Assembly: GCA_037043455.1 (NCBI GenBank)
Contig: JAWPHD010007173.1
Location: forward strand, 62,001 to 126,000
DNA length: 64,000 nucleotides
Origin: Cyrtodaria siliqua
Lineage: Eukaryota > Mollusca > Bivalvia > Adapedonta > Hiatellidae
Direction of reading: 5' to 3'
Of this stretch, positions 34,989 to 45,720 are shown in pieces. The notes under the pieces are model-generated. The model saw nothing but the letters and a program-made list of their open reading frames with translations. It did not search any database and was not told where the DNA came from. Position numbers and translations under genes: made by a program. Numbering within the stretch: the stretch's first letter is position 1; each line of letters begins with the position of its first letter.

Positions 34989-36912
34989 AGCTCTACTGAT
35001 CAGAGATCAGCAGAGCTTATGCCGTGGTGCGGCGTCCGTCGTCCGTCTGTCTGTCCGTCTGTCCGTCCGTCTGTCTGTCCGTAAACTTTTTTTTGTAGCG
35101 ACTACTCCTCTGAAACTACTGAATGGATTTTCATGAAACTTTACAGAAATGTTGCCCATGAAGTCTAGTTGATCCTAGCAAAAATTCATGTTGATGTGAA
35201 ATCCAAGATGGCCGCCAGATCTAAAAATAGGTTTTTAAAAAACAAGTTTGTAGCGACTTCTTCTTGAAAACTATAAGTGATATTGATATGGGACTTTTTC
35301 TAAAATGATCAGCATGACATGATGTTGGTCCTTGTCGAAAATCGTTTTGATTCGACGTTAAACATGGCTGCCAGCGGCCATCTTTGTTTACATAGAGTTA
35401 TATAATGAAAACTTGTAGCGACTACTCCTCTGAAACTACTTGACGGATTTTCATGAAACTTCACAGGAATGTTGCTCTTGATGTCTAATTGATCCTAGCA
35501 AAATTTCAGGTCGGCCGGAAATTCAAGATGGCCGCCCAGGCTTAAAATAATTTTTCAAAATTCAAGTTTGTAGCGACTACTTCTTGAAAACTATTAGTGA
35601 TATTGATATGGGACTTTTTCTGAAATGATCAGCATGATATGATGTTGGTCCTTGTCAAAAATTGTTTTGATTCAACGTTAAACATGGCTGCCAGCGGCCA
35701 TCTTTGTTTACATAAAGTTATATAGTAAAAACTTGTAGCGACTACTCCTTTGAAACTACTTGGCGGATTTTCATGAAACTTTACAGGAATGTTGCTCTTA
35801 ATGCCTTATTGGTCCTAGCACAATTTCAGGTCGGCCAGAAATTCAAGATGGCCGCCACAGCTAAAAATAGATTTTTAAAAAAGAAGTTTGTAGCGACTAC
35901 TTCTTGAAAACTATAAGTGATATTGATATGGGACTTTTTCTAAAAAGATCAGCATGATATGATGTTGGTCCTTGTCAAAAATTGTTTTGATTCAACGTTA
36001 AACATGGCTGCCAGCGGCCATCTTTGTTTACATAGAGTTATATAGTAAAAACTTGTAGCGACTACTCCTTTGAAACTACTTGGCGGATTTTCATGAAACT
36101 TAACAGGAATGATTCTCTTGATGTCTAATTGATCCTAGCAAAATTTCAGGTCGGCCGGAAATTCAAGATGGCCGCCACGGCTAAAAATAATTTTTCAAAA
36201 TACAAGTTTGTAGCGACTACTTCTTGAAAACTATAAGTGATATTGATATGGGACTTTTTCTAAAATGATCAGCATGATATGATGTTGGTCCTTGTCAAAA
36301 GTTGTTTTGATTCAACGTTAAACATGGCTGCCAGCAGCCATCTTTGTTTACATAGAGTTATATAGTAAAAAATTGTAGCGACTACTCCTTTGAAACTACA
36401 TGGCGGGTTTTCATGAAACTTTACAGGAATGTTGCTCTTAATGTCTAATTGATCCTAGCAAAGTTTCAGGTCTGCAAGAAATTCAAGATGGCCACCACAG
36501 CTGAAAATAGATTTTTAAAAAAGAAGTTTGAAGGGACTACGTCTTGAAAACTATAAGTGATATTGATATGGGACTTTTTGTAAAATGATCAGCATGACAT
36601 GATGCTTATCAGAGTCAACCATTATTTTGATTTGACGTTAAACATGGCTGCCAGTGGCCATCTTTGTTTACATAGAGTTATATGATGAAAACTTGTAGCG
36701 ACTACTCCTCTGAAACTACTTGACGGATTTTCATGAAACTTCACAGGAATGTTGCTCTTGATGTCTAATTGATCCTAGCAAAATTTCAGGTCTGCCGGAA
36801 TTTCAAGATGGCTGCCACCGCTAAAAATAATTTTTCAAAAAACAAGTCTGTAGCGACTACTTCCTGAAATCAAAATCAATCAGTAGAGCTTCAAGGTCAT
36901 TGACCTCTTGTT
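34989..36912 (+). mobile_element. Family B element, copy 5 (complete)
   Basis: Full copy with head hairpin AGCTCTACTGATC...GATCAGCAGAGCT, a long GTCC/GTCTG run and about five 320-bp units. It ends CAGTAGAGCTTCAAGG, AGGTCATTGACCT and CTCTTGTTTT. It splits the right arm of the inverted-repeat element; the left arm shows the uninterrupted site near 31240. Each half-unit carries an AAGATGGC or GCCATCTT motif. Confidence 0.9.
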
Positions 36913-36913
36913 T

Positions 36914-37245
36914 TAACATTTTTACCCAAAATCTCAATATTTAAGTATCGGATCCATAAATTTTATGGTGGGACACGTAGAGATTCGTTCCGAGAAAGAT
37001 TCCATCAATTCAAATTGGTTCTAATATATTCCATTCTTTTTCTAAAAAATAATTCCAGATTTCGGCGATTTTCGTCTAAAAACGCAACGTTTTACCCCAA
37101 AACTCACTAAAGCCCCAACGCTCACATGGCACACATGTCTCATTTTAAAACTTACTGTATTTTCTTTCAGAAAATCATACTGTACAAAATTCCCCCTGGG
37201 GGGGGAGGGTTTCTCCTATTAGCTCACAGCCTAATAGAGTTATAG
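36914..37245. mobile_element. Large inverted-repeat element, right arm part 2 and end
   Basis: ACCCAAAATCTCAATATTTA, GAGAAAGATTCCATCAATTC and TACAAAATTCCCCCTGGGGG are the complement of the outermost left arm. It ends about 37245 at GCTCACAGCCTAATAG. Confidence 0.8.
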
Positions 37246-37421
37246 GGAAGAACTTCAAAAATCTTCTCTGAAACTACAAGGGATAAAGGTTTACTTTTAT
37301 TTAATATCAGCTTTTGGATCCTCTACCAAGTTTGTTGAAATGGTGAATCTGGGGTCAAATTTGGGCCCTGCCCCGGGTGTATCCAGTAGAACGATACAGG
37401 CCCTAGTGGGCCTATTGTTTT
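37246..37421 (+). mobile_element. Family E fragment with 3' end
   Basis: CTCTGAAACTACAAGGG, CCTCTACCAAGTTTGTTG, then CCAGTAGAACGATACAGG, hairpin GGCCCTAGTGGGCC and TATTGTTT. One core unit and the terminus only. Confidence 0.7.
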
Positions 37422-37750
37422 TAATATACAAGTATGTTGTGATGTTTCTATATTTAAACATAAAAACCATATTAATTTAAAATTATTTTTTAAATTACCT
37501 CCCTTTGTTGAATGAATATTAAGATTAAATTTGATTCTAATTAAAAAAAAATACATTTATGATTTATTTTCACTAAACTCAAACTATTGAATAATGTTGA
37601 CATATGGGATACATTATTTTGATGAAGAATATGCAAATTAAGCAACCCATGTGAAAGCTAAATGTAAAATACCTACATATATATATAAGGATAACTGCCA
37701 ATGATACACTATGATTGAGTTTGTTGGTGGAGGGACTATAAACCTTAGAA

Positions 37751-37784
<34 letters not shown>

Positions 37785-37796
37785 TGTATATGTGAA
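37422..37796. other. Unique intronic sequence with a CA microsatellite
   Basis: AT-rich, no gene. A pure (CA)n run of about 15 units occupies 37752-37782. Confidence 0.6.
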
Positions 37797-37917
37797 GACT
37801 CACTAAAAAATTGCTTGGCTTCCATAACTCAAAAACAGCTGGCACTCACAACTTGGCAGTAATGTTTGTGTCATGGTTGTTGAAGGGGGGCATATATGTT
37901 TTACAAACATTTCTTGT
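37797..37917 (+). mobile_element. Family J element, 3' end
   Basis: CATAACTCAAAAACAGCTGG, ATGTTTGTGTCATGG and GGGGGGCATATATG followed by TTTCTTGTTT. It complements the J head at 29885, so the intervening 7 kb may be insertions into one J copy (inference). Confidence 0.55.
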
Positions 37918-38809
37918 TTATTATTCTCTCGTATATCCAGCATGTTTTATGAATCCAGGAAAATTTATTTGAAATTCTACTTTCTTGGATAGAATTATTG
38001 AAGGACATTGACGTGTGAGTCGAGGTTTGAAAAGGAATTTGTAAATTGTTTACATGTCTGACAGGGTCGACCCCATGGCATCAACAGAGGTTACTAAAGC
38101 CATTGAGCAATTTCTGCATAAACAACCACCGTATCTTAATCGATTAAACCATAAATATCATGCATGCATGACTCACCAAAGGGAAAAATCTCTTTAACCT
38201 AGGCAATTTGTGTATGAATGCCCATGTTTTAGAACACCGTTTTCTTGAATATGTACCTTCTGAAATAATGCATACTGTGTCGTTACATATTTGGAAACTT
38301 CCTCGTATTTACCTATGAACTAAAGGGCCTAAAGTGTCGTATATTTATAAAAAATAAAAACCATAACTACCTATTTTGTGCAATTTGTTTTTAATAATAT
38401 TAGAGATTTCCGCTTATAAATCGGTCGACCATCGGAGCATCTTCAAATTGGGCCTGCAAAAATCCCTGATCATGTATACATTCTCTTTTAGTATTTCATT
38501 ACCTTCGCCTAAAAGAATATATTTTCCCCATTCTTTTTCAACTTTTTCTGCTAAATATTAAAAAAAATTGGATTTGGATATATTTTTTTTATTCGAATTT
38601 GTGGGAAAAACATAATTTTTGCCATTGGGAATGGTACCGTTTTTCTGTATCATTTATAAAAGGAAAAGAAACACTGTGTTGTGATTTTGATGAACTAAGT
38701 AGGAAGTATCGTCATGATGTCTAGTTGCGCATATATTGTTTGTGTTCCGGTTCAATGATTTTAATTTAGTTCACATTTTAACTTCAATTTTTTTGTTGAC
38801 ACTAGTTAC
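37918..38809. other. Unique intronic sequence
   Basis: AT-rich KLHDC4 intron. I see no repeat family, RNA gene or coding exon; the short ORFs have no family resemblance and no splice sites in place. Confidence 0.5.
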
Positions 38810-39834
38810 TACGTCGTCTCGATATGATGAAAATTTGTGCCAAGTTATTTAAAAATCCCTCCAGCGGTTCAAGAGATACAGAGCAGACACTAAATATAGT
38901 GCATATGACCTTCCACCTCTAAGTGTTACCTTGAACGAATATGGCTGGATGTTGCGCTCTGCACGTCGTCTCGAAAAGGTGAACATTTGTGCAGTTATTT
39001 CAAAATCCCTCAAGCGGTTCAAGAGATATGGAGAGGACACGAAATATAGTGCAAATGACCTTCGACCTCAAAGTGTGACCTTGACCAGACGTGGCTGGAA
39101 GTTCTGCTGTGCAAGTCGTCTCGATATGGTGAACATTTGTGCCAAGTTATTTCAAAATCCCTCCAGCAGTTCAAGAGATACGGGGAGCGTACACTAAATA
39201 TCGTGCATATAGCCTTCCACCTCCAAGTGTGACCTTGACCTTGAACGAATATGGCTGGAAGTTGCACTCTGCACGTCGTCTCGAAATCTTGAACATTTGT
39301 GCCAAGTTATTTCAAGTTATTTCAAAATCCTTCAAGATATATGGAGAGGACACGAAATATAGTGCATATGACCTTCGACCTCAAAATGTGACCTTGACCT
39401 TGACCGGAAGTGGCTGGAAGTTCCGCTCTGCAAGTCGTCTCGATATGGTGAACATTTGTGCCAAGTTATTTCAAAATCCCTCCAGCGTTTTAAGAGATAC
39501 GGAGCGGAAACTAAATATAGTGCATATAACCTTCCACCTGTACCATTATGTGATACTGTTAAGTAGTATTATATTACAGATGTTCTTGTTTGTTTATCTT
39601 TAGATAACTGTTAAACACTAAAATTGACAGCAAAATGAATTCCACAGTGAATAATTTCATACAAAACTTTCAAAAAACCGTAACTTATAGTCCAACTCCA
39701 TTCATCAATGTTATTTCAAAATCCCTCAAGCGGTTCAAGAGATATGGAGTGGACACGAAATATAGTGCATATGACCTTCGACCTCAAAGTGTGACCTTGA
39801 CCGGACGTCCACATGCCCTCTTGGGCCTCTTGTT
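38810..39834 (+). repeat. Family H tandem repeat with shared 3' end
   Basis: Six to seven units of about 160 bp (CGTCTCGATATGGTGAACAT; CGGTTCAAGAGATACGGAG; GACCTTGACC). A non-repeat segment at 39540-39715 and the end CCACATGCCCTCTTGGGCC TCTTGTTTT match 20187-20543. The ORFs up to 154 codons follow the repeat. Orientation is opposite to 5517-6000. Confidence 0.75.
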
Positions 39835-39862
39835 TTTATTAGTATTATGTTATATGGCATGC

Positions 39863-40600
39863 TGCATTCAATTTGACCTTGGGACCTGTGGCCCCAGTGG
39901 TCAGACCCTTAGCAACAACCACTGTGCCAAATACCCTTTTTAATCACGTCGGCGTCCCACATCAAGGTTTGCGTGTAAGCTGTGTTTACAAGTTTATATC
40001 TCTTACATTTCTTATCCTACCACAACCAAATTTGTTCATGGGCTTCCTTGTAGCATTAATCTTAAGGGCTGCATAAGCAATTTTGGTTCCTGTAATCCCA
40101 TGGGCTCCCATGAAACGCAAATTATGATGTGTCCCATTTTACATCAAATTTTGCGTGTAAGCTGTGTTTACAAGTCTATTTCTCTTACAATTCTTACCCT
40201 AGCACAACCAAATTTGGCCATTAGCTTCCTTATAGCATTATCGTAAGGGCTGCTTAAGTAATTTTGGTTCCTGTAACCCCTGGGCTCCCATGGAACCCAA
40301 ATTCTGATAGCCCTTAAAATATGTCTTGTTTCACATCAAATTTTGTGTGTAAGCTGTGTTTACAGGTCTATATCTCTTACATTTTTTGTCCTAGCTGAAC
40401 TAAATTTTGGAATTGGTTTCCTTATAATATGTTGTAAAGGGTTGGATAAGTAATTTTGTCTTCTGCAAATTCTGTGCTCCCATGGAACCCAAATTGTGAT
40501 GGCCCATAAAATGTGCAATAAATGCAGATCTTGGTTTGCATGTAAGCATGTATATATCTATAATTTTGGTTTGGGATTTGTTATAGCATTATGCATCTTA
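39863..40600. repeat. Family L tandem repeat, about 185-bp unit
   Basis: Three to four units with TGTAAGCTGTGTTTACAAG, TCTCTTACATTTCTTATCC and GGGCTCCCATGGAACCC, at about 39972, 40152 and 40350. It is preceded by a 28-bp scrap of the 51-bp minisatellite (39835-39862). Confidence 0.75.
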
Positions 40601-40609
40601 TTATTTCAC

Positions 40610-41640
40610 CCATATTGGGTCATGGGCTCCCTCCTCCCCCACCTCTACCCCTGCCCCCACTCCCCTCCACACCTTTTTTTTTTTTTTACATATTTCTGTG
40701 TTGTTTTAGTCAATTCTTACAAATATATGTTGCAACCCTCCCCGCCCCCACCACCCCCCACGCCTCTCACCTCATCACCTCCCCCCAACCCACCCCGCCC
40801 CAGACTTTTTTTTACATATTTCTGTGAGCTTTTGTCAATTCTTACACAAATATGTTGCAACCCCTGTCCCCCCCCCCCCCCCCGCCTCCCCCCCCCCCCC
40901 CCCCCCCGCCTCCCCCCCCCCCCCCCCCCCCCCCCCCACCACGTTCTGTGTTGTTTTAGTCAATTCTTACACATATATGTTGCAACCCCCCCGCCTCTCA
41001 CCCCACCACGCCCCATACTTGAATTTTTTTGTTTTTTTTTACATATATCTGTGTTGCTTTTGACAGTTATTACACATAAATATTGCAACCCTCCACGCCC
41101 CCACCACCCCACCCCCACGCCACTAACCCCATCACCTCCCACCCCACCCCACCCCAGACTTGAAACTTTTTTTTTTTTACATATTTCTGTGTTGTTTTTG
41201 ACAGTTCTTACAAATATATGTTGCAACCCTCCCCTCACCCACCCCCTGCCTCTCACCCCATCACCCCACCCACCACGCCCCACACTTGATTTTTTTTATA
41301 TTTTTTTTACATATTTCTGTGTTGTTTTTGACAGTTCTTACAAATATATGTTGCAACCCTCCCCCCACCCACCCCCTGCCTCTCACCCCATCACCCCACC
41401 CACCACGCCCCACACTTGATTTTTTTTTTTTTACATATTTCTTTGTTGTTTTAGTCAATTCTTACACACATATGTTGGCCCCCCTCCCCCTCTCCCCCCA
41501 AACCCCCCGCCTCTCATCCCATCACCCTTACCCTGACCCGCCCCAGATTTGATTTTTTTTTTTTTTTTACATATTTCTTTGTTGTTTTAGTCAATTTTTA
41601 CACATATATGTTGCCCCATCCACGCCGTCCCGAGTTTTCA
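40610..41640. repeat. Family M pyrimidine-rich minisatellite
   Basis: Nine units of about 100-125 bp: T run, TACATATTTCTGTGTTG, TTTTAGTCAATTCTTACACA, TATGTTGCAACCC, then a C-rich CCCCACC segment. The + strand is almost all T and C in the C-rich parts. The apparent 307-aa proline-rich protein here is the translation of this repeat. Confidence 0.85.
40861..40938 (-). other. Long C runs; G-quadruplex potential on the minus strand
   Basis: Three near-pure C tracts of 17-25 bases broken only by GCCT-type interruptions. On the - strand this is an extreme G-run cluster. The exact length is likely to be unstable or misassembled. Confidence 0.75.
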
Positions 41641-41677
41641 GTATTTTAAACACATAGTTCTCATCTCCATGATTTAA

Positions 41678-42395
<718 letters not shown>

Positions 42396-42553
42396 AAAGG
42401 TGAAATAGGGCGTGTCTTTTGAGTATATATTCGGAGATATATATATATAATATACGATCTGTTCAAATCTTACACTTATTGGTTGTCCCATTTTCTCACA
42501 GTAGCCAATTTTATCTCATAGCGCACACGCTTCGAGTTTCGCCCTGGTAAGTG

Positions 42554-42578
42554 TCACGTGATCCTGTGACGTCATTGG
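42554..42578 (+). promoter_or_regulatory. E-box, CRE and CCAAT cluster upstream of the THAP ORF
   Basis: TCACGTGA (E-box palindrome, 42554-42561) and TGACGTCATTGG (CRE palindrome joined to an inverted CCAAT box, 42567-42578) lie 80-100 bp before the ATG at 42657. These are typical sites for bHLH, CREB/ATF and NF-Y factors in CpG-containing promoters. The same 12-mer occurs in the promoter of the facing ORF at 45419. Confidence 0.65.
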
Positions 42579-42656
42579 TACCAAACGATTAGCGGTGTCG
42601 CATTGAGTTGTATAGTATTGTCTATGTAGGATTACGTTTTATGGTACTTGTTAAAA

Positions 42657-43112
42657 ATGCCGTGTGCTGTTGCTGGGTGAAAAAGTTTGCATAAAGAAGG
42701 ACAAGACAATAACCTAAGTTTCTTTCGTTTCCCTAATCGAGATAATGATATATTAAGATTTGAAGTGTGGGTAGACCGTTACCGAAGAAAATCGCCCGAC
42801 TCGTCGAGAAAGTTGGAACCTACGAAAGACGCGCGAGTTTGTAGCAAACATTTTGAGTTGACTTCGTGGGAAGTCCATCCTTTGGTTTCATTATCTTTGA
42901 ATTTGGAGAACAAAAGGCCATGCATATTAAAATCAACAGCGGTACCAACAATATTTGACTATAAAAATGAGAAGTGCATAACCCCGCCGTCTCCAAGCAA
43001 GTTGTATTCGCCTTTTCGACTGGCGTTGAGGAGGAAATTCATACATGAAGTAAGGTTGAAATTTATGTTCAATTATCTTAGCACCTCATCGGGTATACGT
43101 ATGATAAATTGA
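42657..43112 (+). pseudogene. THAP-domain protein, interrupted by UGA at a zinc-ligand position
   Basis: THAP domains are DNA-binding C2CH zinc fingers found in transposases (P element, and DDE-type relatives) and in host factors. From the ATG at 42657 the frame reads MPCAVAG, then UGA (42678-42680), then KSLHKEG onwards to 43112. Cys3 is the first ligand, Cys62 and His65 the last pair (VCSKHF), with W38, FRFP at 24-26 and the terminal AVPTIF at 95-100. The stop is at residue 8, just where the second ligand Cys of a C-x4-C start should be. Everything after it is intact for 130 codons. A donor-like GAA|GTAAGG at 43049-43050 suggests further exons. The simplest reading is a one-base nonsense change of a Cys codon (TGC or TGT to TGA), hence pseudogene; recoding as selenocysteine is a remote alternative. 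Confidence 0.75.
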
Positions 43113-43758
43113 AGAAAGGTGTATAGTCTTAGATCTTTATATACACCGTGAATGTTTAGCTGTTGAATTAGAAGCATGCGTCTTTACGTGAATCAATGAA
43201 GAGGTGACGGCGCTAATAATATGTAGCCGTCTTTTTTTAAAATATTGCTAAGAACGTTCAGCATATAAATTTAAATGAATCCGGTGAAATAAACACTGTG
43301 TCTTTGTTTCCAAATTTTAATTTTAATAATTTTAAATTATTCACCCTCTTCTGCCAATAGTGTTATAAATATATTTTCAATATATATAGGTCTATGGATT
43401 TGAAAAAAAATTCAAAATGTTTCATGGATATCTATTACAAGGCAGAAAATTAATAATATTTCGAGCTTTTATATTAATTCAGTAATGTTTTATGGCAAAG
43501 CAACAACAATAACGCCTCTTAGCTTGTGCAATAAGTAAAACAAGTATAATAGAATAATATACTTTATATTATGGTAATTTGATATGTTTGGTCTGTTTTT
43601 CGATCTGTATATCAGGAGTAAGTTTACATGAGTAAGTATACTTACTGTCTATATCGTGCTCACAATACATTTGGCTATATTATTTTTTCTCTCTTTGTGC
43701 GCGACAAATTAGAGCTCGCATATCATGTGATATATCCGTCTTGTGCAATACGCGTCTG
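43113..43758. other. Unassigned sequence downstream of the THAP ORF
   Basis: AT-rich. No coding exon recognised. If the THAP ORF has further exons or belongs to a transposon, this would be its interior. Confidence 0.4.
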
Positions 43759-44080
43759 CCCTCGCGGTATTACACCGCTCAAGTAGTTGCAATAAACAGG
43801 AAATATATCATAAAACTAGGTTTCCCTAAATGGTGCATACTTTTGTGATATACCGACGTATGTACCCTAAGTAGGCTGTACTTCAATAGTGCACCGCAAT
43901 ATTTGATTAGTCTGTATTGATATTTGGGGGCAGTTGAGACTAGAGAGCGTGTCATATTGCAAACACCGCTCCTAGAGTGTTTGGTGTTGATGACGACTTA
44001 TGGCAAATATATAATACTATAGAAATTATGGTGCCGAAATTATATGTTGTTTCATTTATTATTGTTTTTATTCAATTTTT
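43759..44080. repeat. Dispersed 320-bp repeat, copy 1
   Basis: From GCGGTATTACACCGC (a 5-bp stem hairpin) to the T run at 44080. A second copy is at 52081-52403 with about ten substitutions by eye (roughly 97% identity). The second copy carries a family A insertion at its end. Confidence 0.85.
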
Positions 44081-44669
44081 TATCAATTATGGATAATATA
44101 TATTCTAATAAATATATTTGTTCCATGTCTACTTATCAGCAAAAAAATCTGACGCTCGTATTAATGTATAGGTATTAGACCAGGTCCATTTATTCCGTTC
44201 GGAATATACTACATTTCGCGGTTACAGGCCCCGACACTAAGGCACGTCCGAACGACATTCACTGCCTGTACCTAGGTCCGGGCTTGCGAATGTCCCAGGA
44301 ACATGCCCGACCGGTCGTGTACAATAAGAACGGGACATTTACCCATAAGAAATGTTCTTTTAAAATTCCATTTAGTTCTGCGTGTAAAATACATTTCACT
44401 CTCACAAAAACGATGAAGCCGTAGTTTGTTTTTACAATATATATTCACCTAACGTAATGCGCATGCGCGACGGCTTCTCGAATTATTTATAACACGCGGG
44501 TTTTCCATTCTCCATGCAGCGATAGAAATAACTGTAAAGGGAGTTAACTCTGTGTGGATTTTAACATGTCGTGAAATATTGTCAAAGGTGCATACGATAA
44601 TATACGCCTGTAACGAGTGCTAGCTAGATATTTTGCACATTTCAATTTAAAGTCGATCCTATTTTATGT
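44081..44669. other. Unassigned sequence
   Basis: Contains a CG-richer block at 44190-44345 without an ORF of note. Nothing recognised. Confidence 0.4.
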
Positions 44670-44906
44670 GAAACGATATTGCGACATTTGAGACTCATTT
44701 CCATTTTGTTGTCATACGGCAACCGCATTTGCCGATTTGTCAATGTTTATTTCCCCTTTCGAGATGTACCTTGGTCAGGGCACATGATGTGAAACAATAT
44801 TGCGACATTAGAGACTAATTTCCATTTTGTTGTCATACGGCAACCACATTTGCCGATTTGTCCGTTGATTTCCCCTTTCGAGATGTAACTTGGTCAGGGC
44901 ACATGA
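44670..44906. repeat. Tandem duplication, 121-bp period
   Basis: GAAACGATATTGCGACATTT at 44670 and its near copy at 44791 start two units that share CATACGGCAACC, GCCGATTTGTC and CCCCTTTCGAGATGTA. Confidence 0.85.
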
Positions 44907-45183
44907 AACTTGGGTCAGGGCTAGCAGGTTCTGCATCTTCTAGCCCGACCGGGCTAGTTGAAAAAAAAGTTAGTGTTGAGGCCTGGGTTATTGTGTATGT
45001 ACCTAGATATTGCAGTGTTGCGGGTGACTTACTGTCAGATTTCGATGAAAACAATGTTTACGTTGTTTTTTGTTTGTTGTTGCTGTAAGTGCTGTAAGTG
45101 TATAAATACACTATTTTGTTAGATTAGTGAATAGTGTAATGAACCGCTGAACGTAACGAATGACATGACAAGATAGTCTTTAC

Positions 45184-45318
45184 AAGCTCTCCATTTGCAC
45201 CTGCACCGCGTTCGACTTCATCATCAGTTGATGAATCCGATGTATTTTCGTCCTCAGACACATATTCTGGCTCAAAATCATAAGGTTGCACATTGTGTAA
45301 CTGTCTTATCACGGGCAT
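45184..45318 (-). CDS. Acidic N-terminal exon, QPYxFEPE type, unrecognised protein
   Basis: On the - strand an ATG at 45318 opens MPVIRQLHNVQPYDFEPEYV, followed by an acidic serine-rich stretch (SEDENTSDSSTDDEVE). A donor-like GTAAAG ends the exon at 45184. The QPYxFEPE plus acidic pattern is, to my knowledge, seen at the start of invertebrate proteins annotated as P2X7-intracellular-domain-like, often in mobile-element settings; I cannot confirm that here because no further exons are visible. The frame is open a little further upstream. It faces the THAP ORF and has a similar promoter. Confidence 0.5.
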
Positions 45319-45417
45319 TTCCTCTGACTCAGTATCATGATCGCTTAAATCTCACATTTTCACACAAGGTATACTGTTTTGCGTTCAGTCCCAATGTAAA
45401 CAAAAAATAGTTTGTTC

Positions 45418-45437
45418 CCAATGACGTCACTTCCGGA
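45418..45437 (-). promoter_or_regulatory. ETS, CRE and CCAAT cluster upstream of the minus-strand exon
   Basis: Read on the - strand: CCGGAAGTGACGTCATTGGG. It combines an ETS core (CCGGAAGT), a full CRE (TGACGTCA) and an inverted CCAAT box (ATTGG), about 100 bp before the ATG at 45318. Confidence 0.65.
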
Positions 45438-45605
45438 TTTTTTAGCAATGCCTGTTCGCCTATTCGATTTTTATCTTTAAAAACATATTTTCACTGAACA
45501 TACATCAATGGCATAGTAAAAATCGTATTTATAATGATATTTAATACTTAAAAACATATCAAAAGCGGATTTGTTGATTTAACACCCAAGTTCTGCTTTA
45601 AAGGC

Positions 45606-45720
45606 ATTTGCTGTAGTTTTCCATGCGCAGCTTTTTTGGGCAACTTCTCTTCTAAAACTATTGGATGGATTTTCCTACAAATTTACAGTAATGTTGCTTT
45701 TGATTTCTAGTTGTATTTTT
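45606..45720 (+). repeat. Fragment resembling the B/C core family
   Basis: GGCAACTTCTCTTCTAAAAC, TTGGATGGATTTTCCT and ACAGTAATGTTGCTTTTGAT resemble one half-unit of family B, strongly diverged and without ends. Confidence 0.5.

Larger units (their letters stand above)
42396..45605. mobile_element. Candidate decayed DNA transposon with THAP and acidic ORF at its ends
   Basis: Two coding remnants face inward (THAP + at 42657; acidic ORF - at 45318). Each is preceded by TGACGTCATTGG at about 90-120 bp. Further out, TTAAAGGTGAAATAGGGCGT (about 42398) resembles the complement of CACCCAAGTTCTGCTTTAA near 45585. This is the layout of one element with inverted ends, but the similarity of the outer ends is weak and no target duplication is seen, so the boundary is a hypothesis. 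Confidence 0.4.

Noticed and set aside
37752..37782. Possible regulatory Z-DNA from (CA)n
   Set aside because: A plain intronic microsatellite; nothing nearby supports a regulatory role.
39139..39603. 154-codon + strand ORF
   Set aside because: Follows family H units, which are also open at 5547-6100 in other frames.
40496..41419. 307-codon + strand ORF rich in proline
   Set aside because: It is the translation of the family M pyrimidine-rich minisatellite; the same words recur in other frames and in the arrays at 48904 and 63741.
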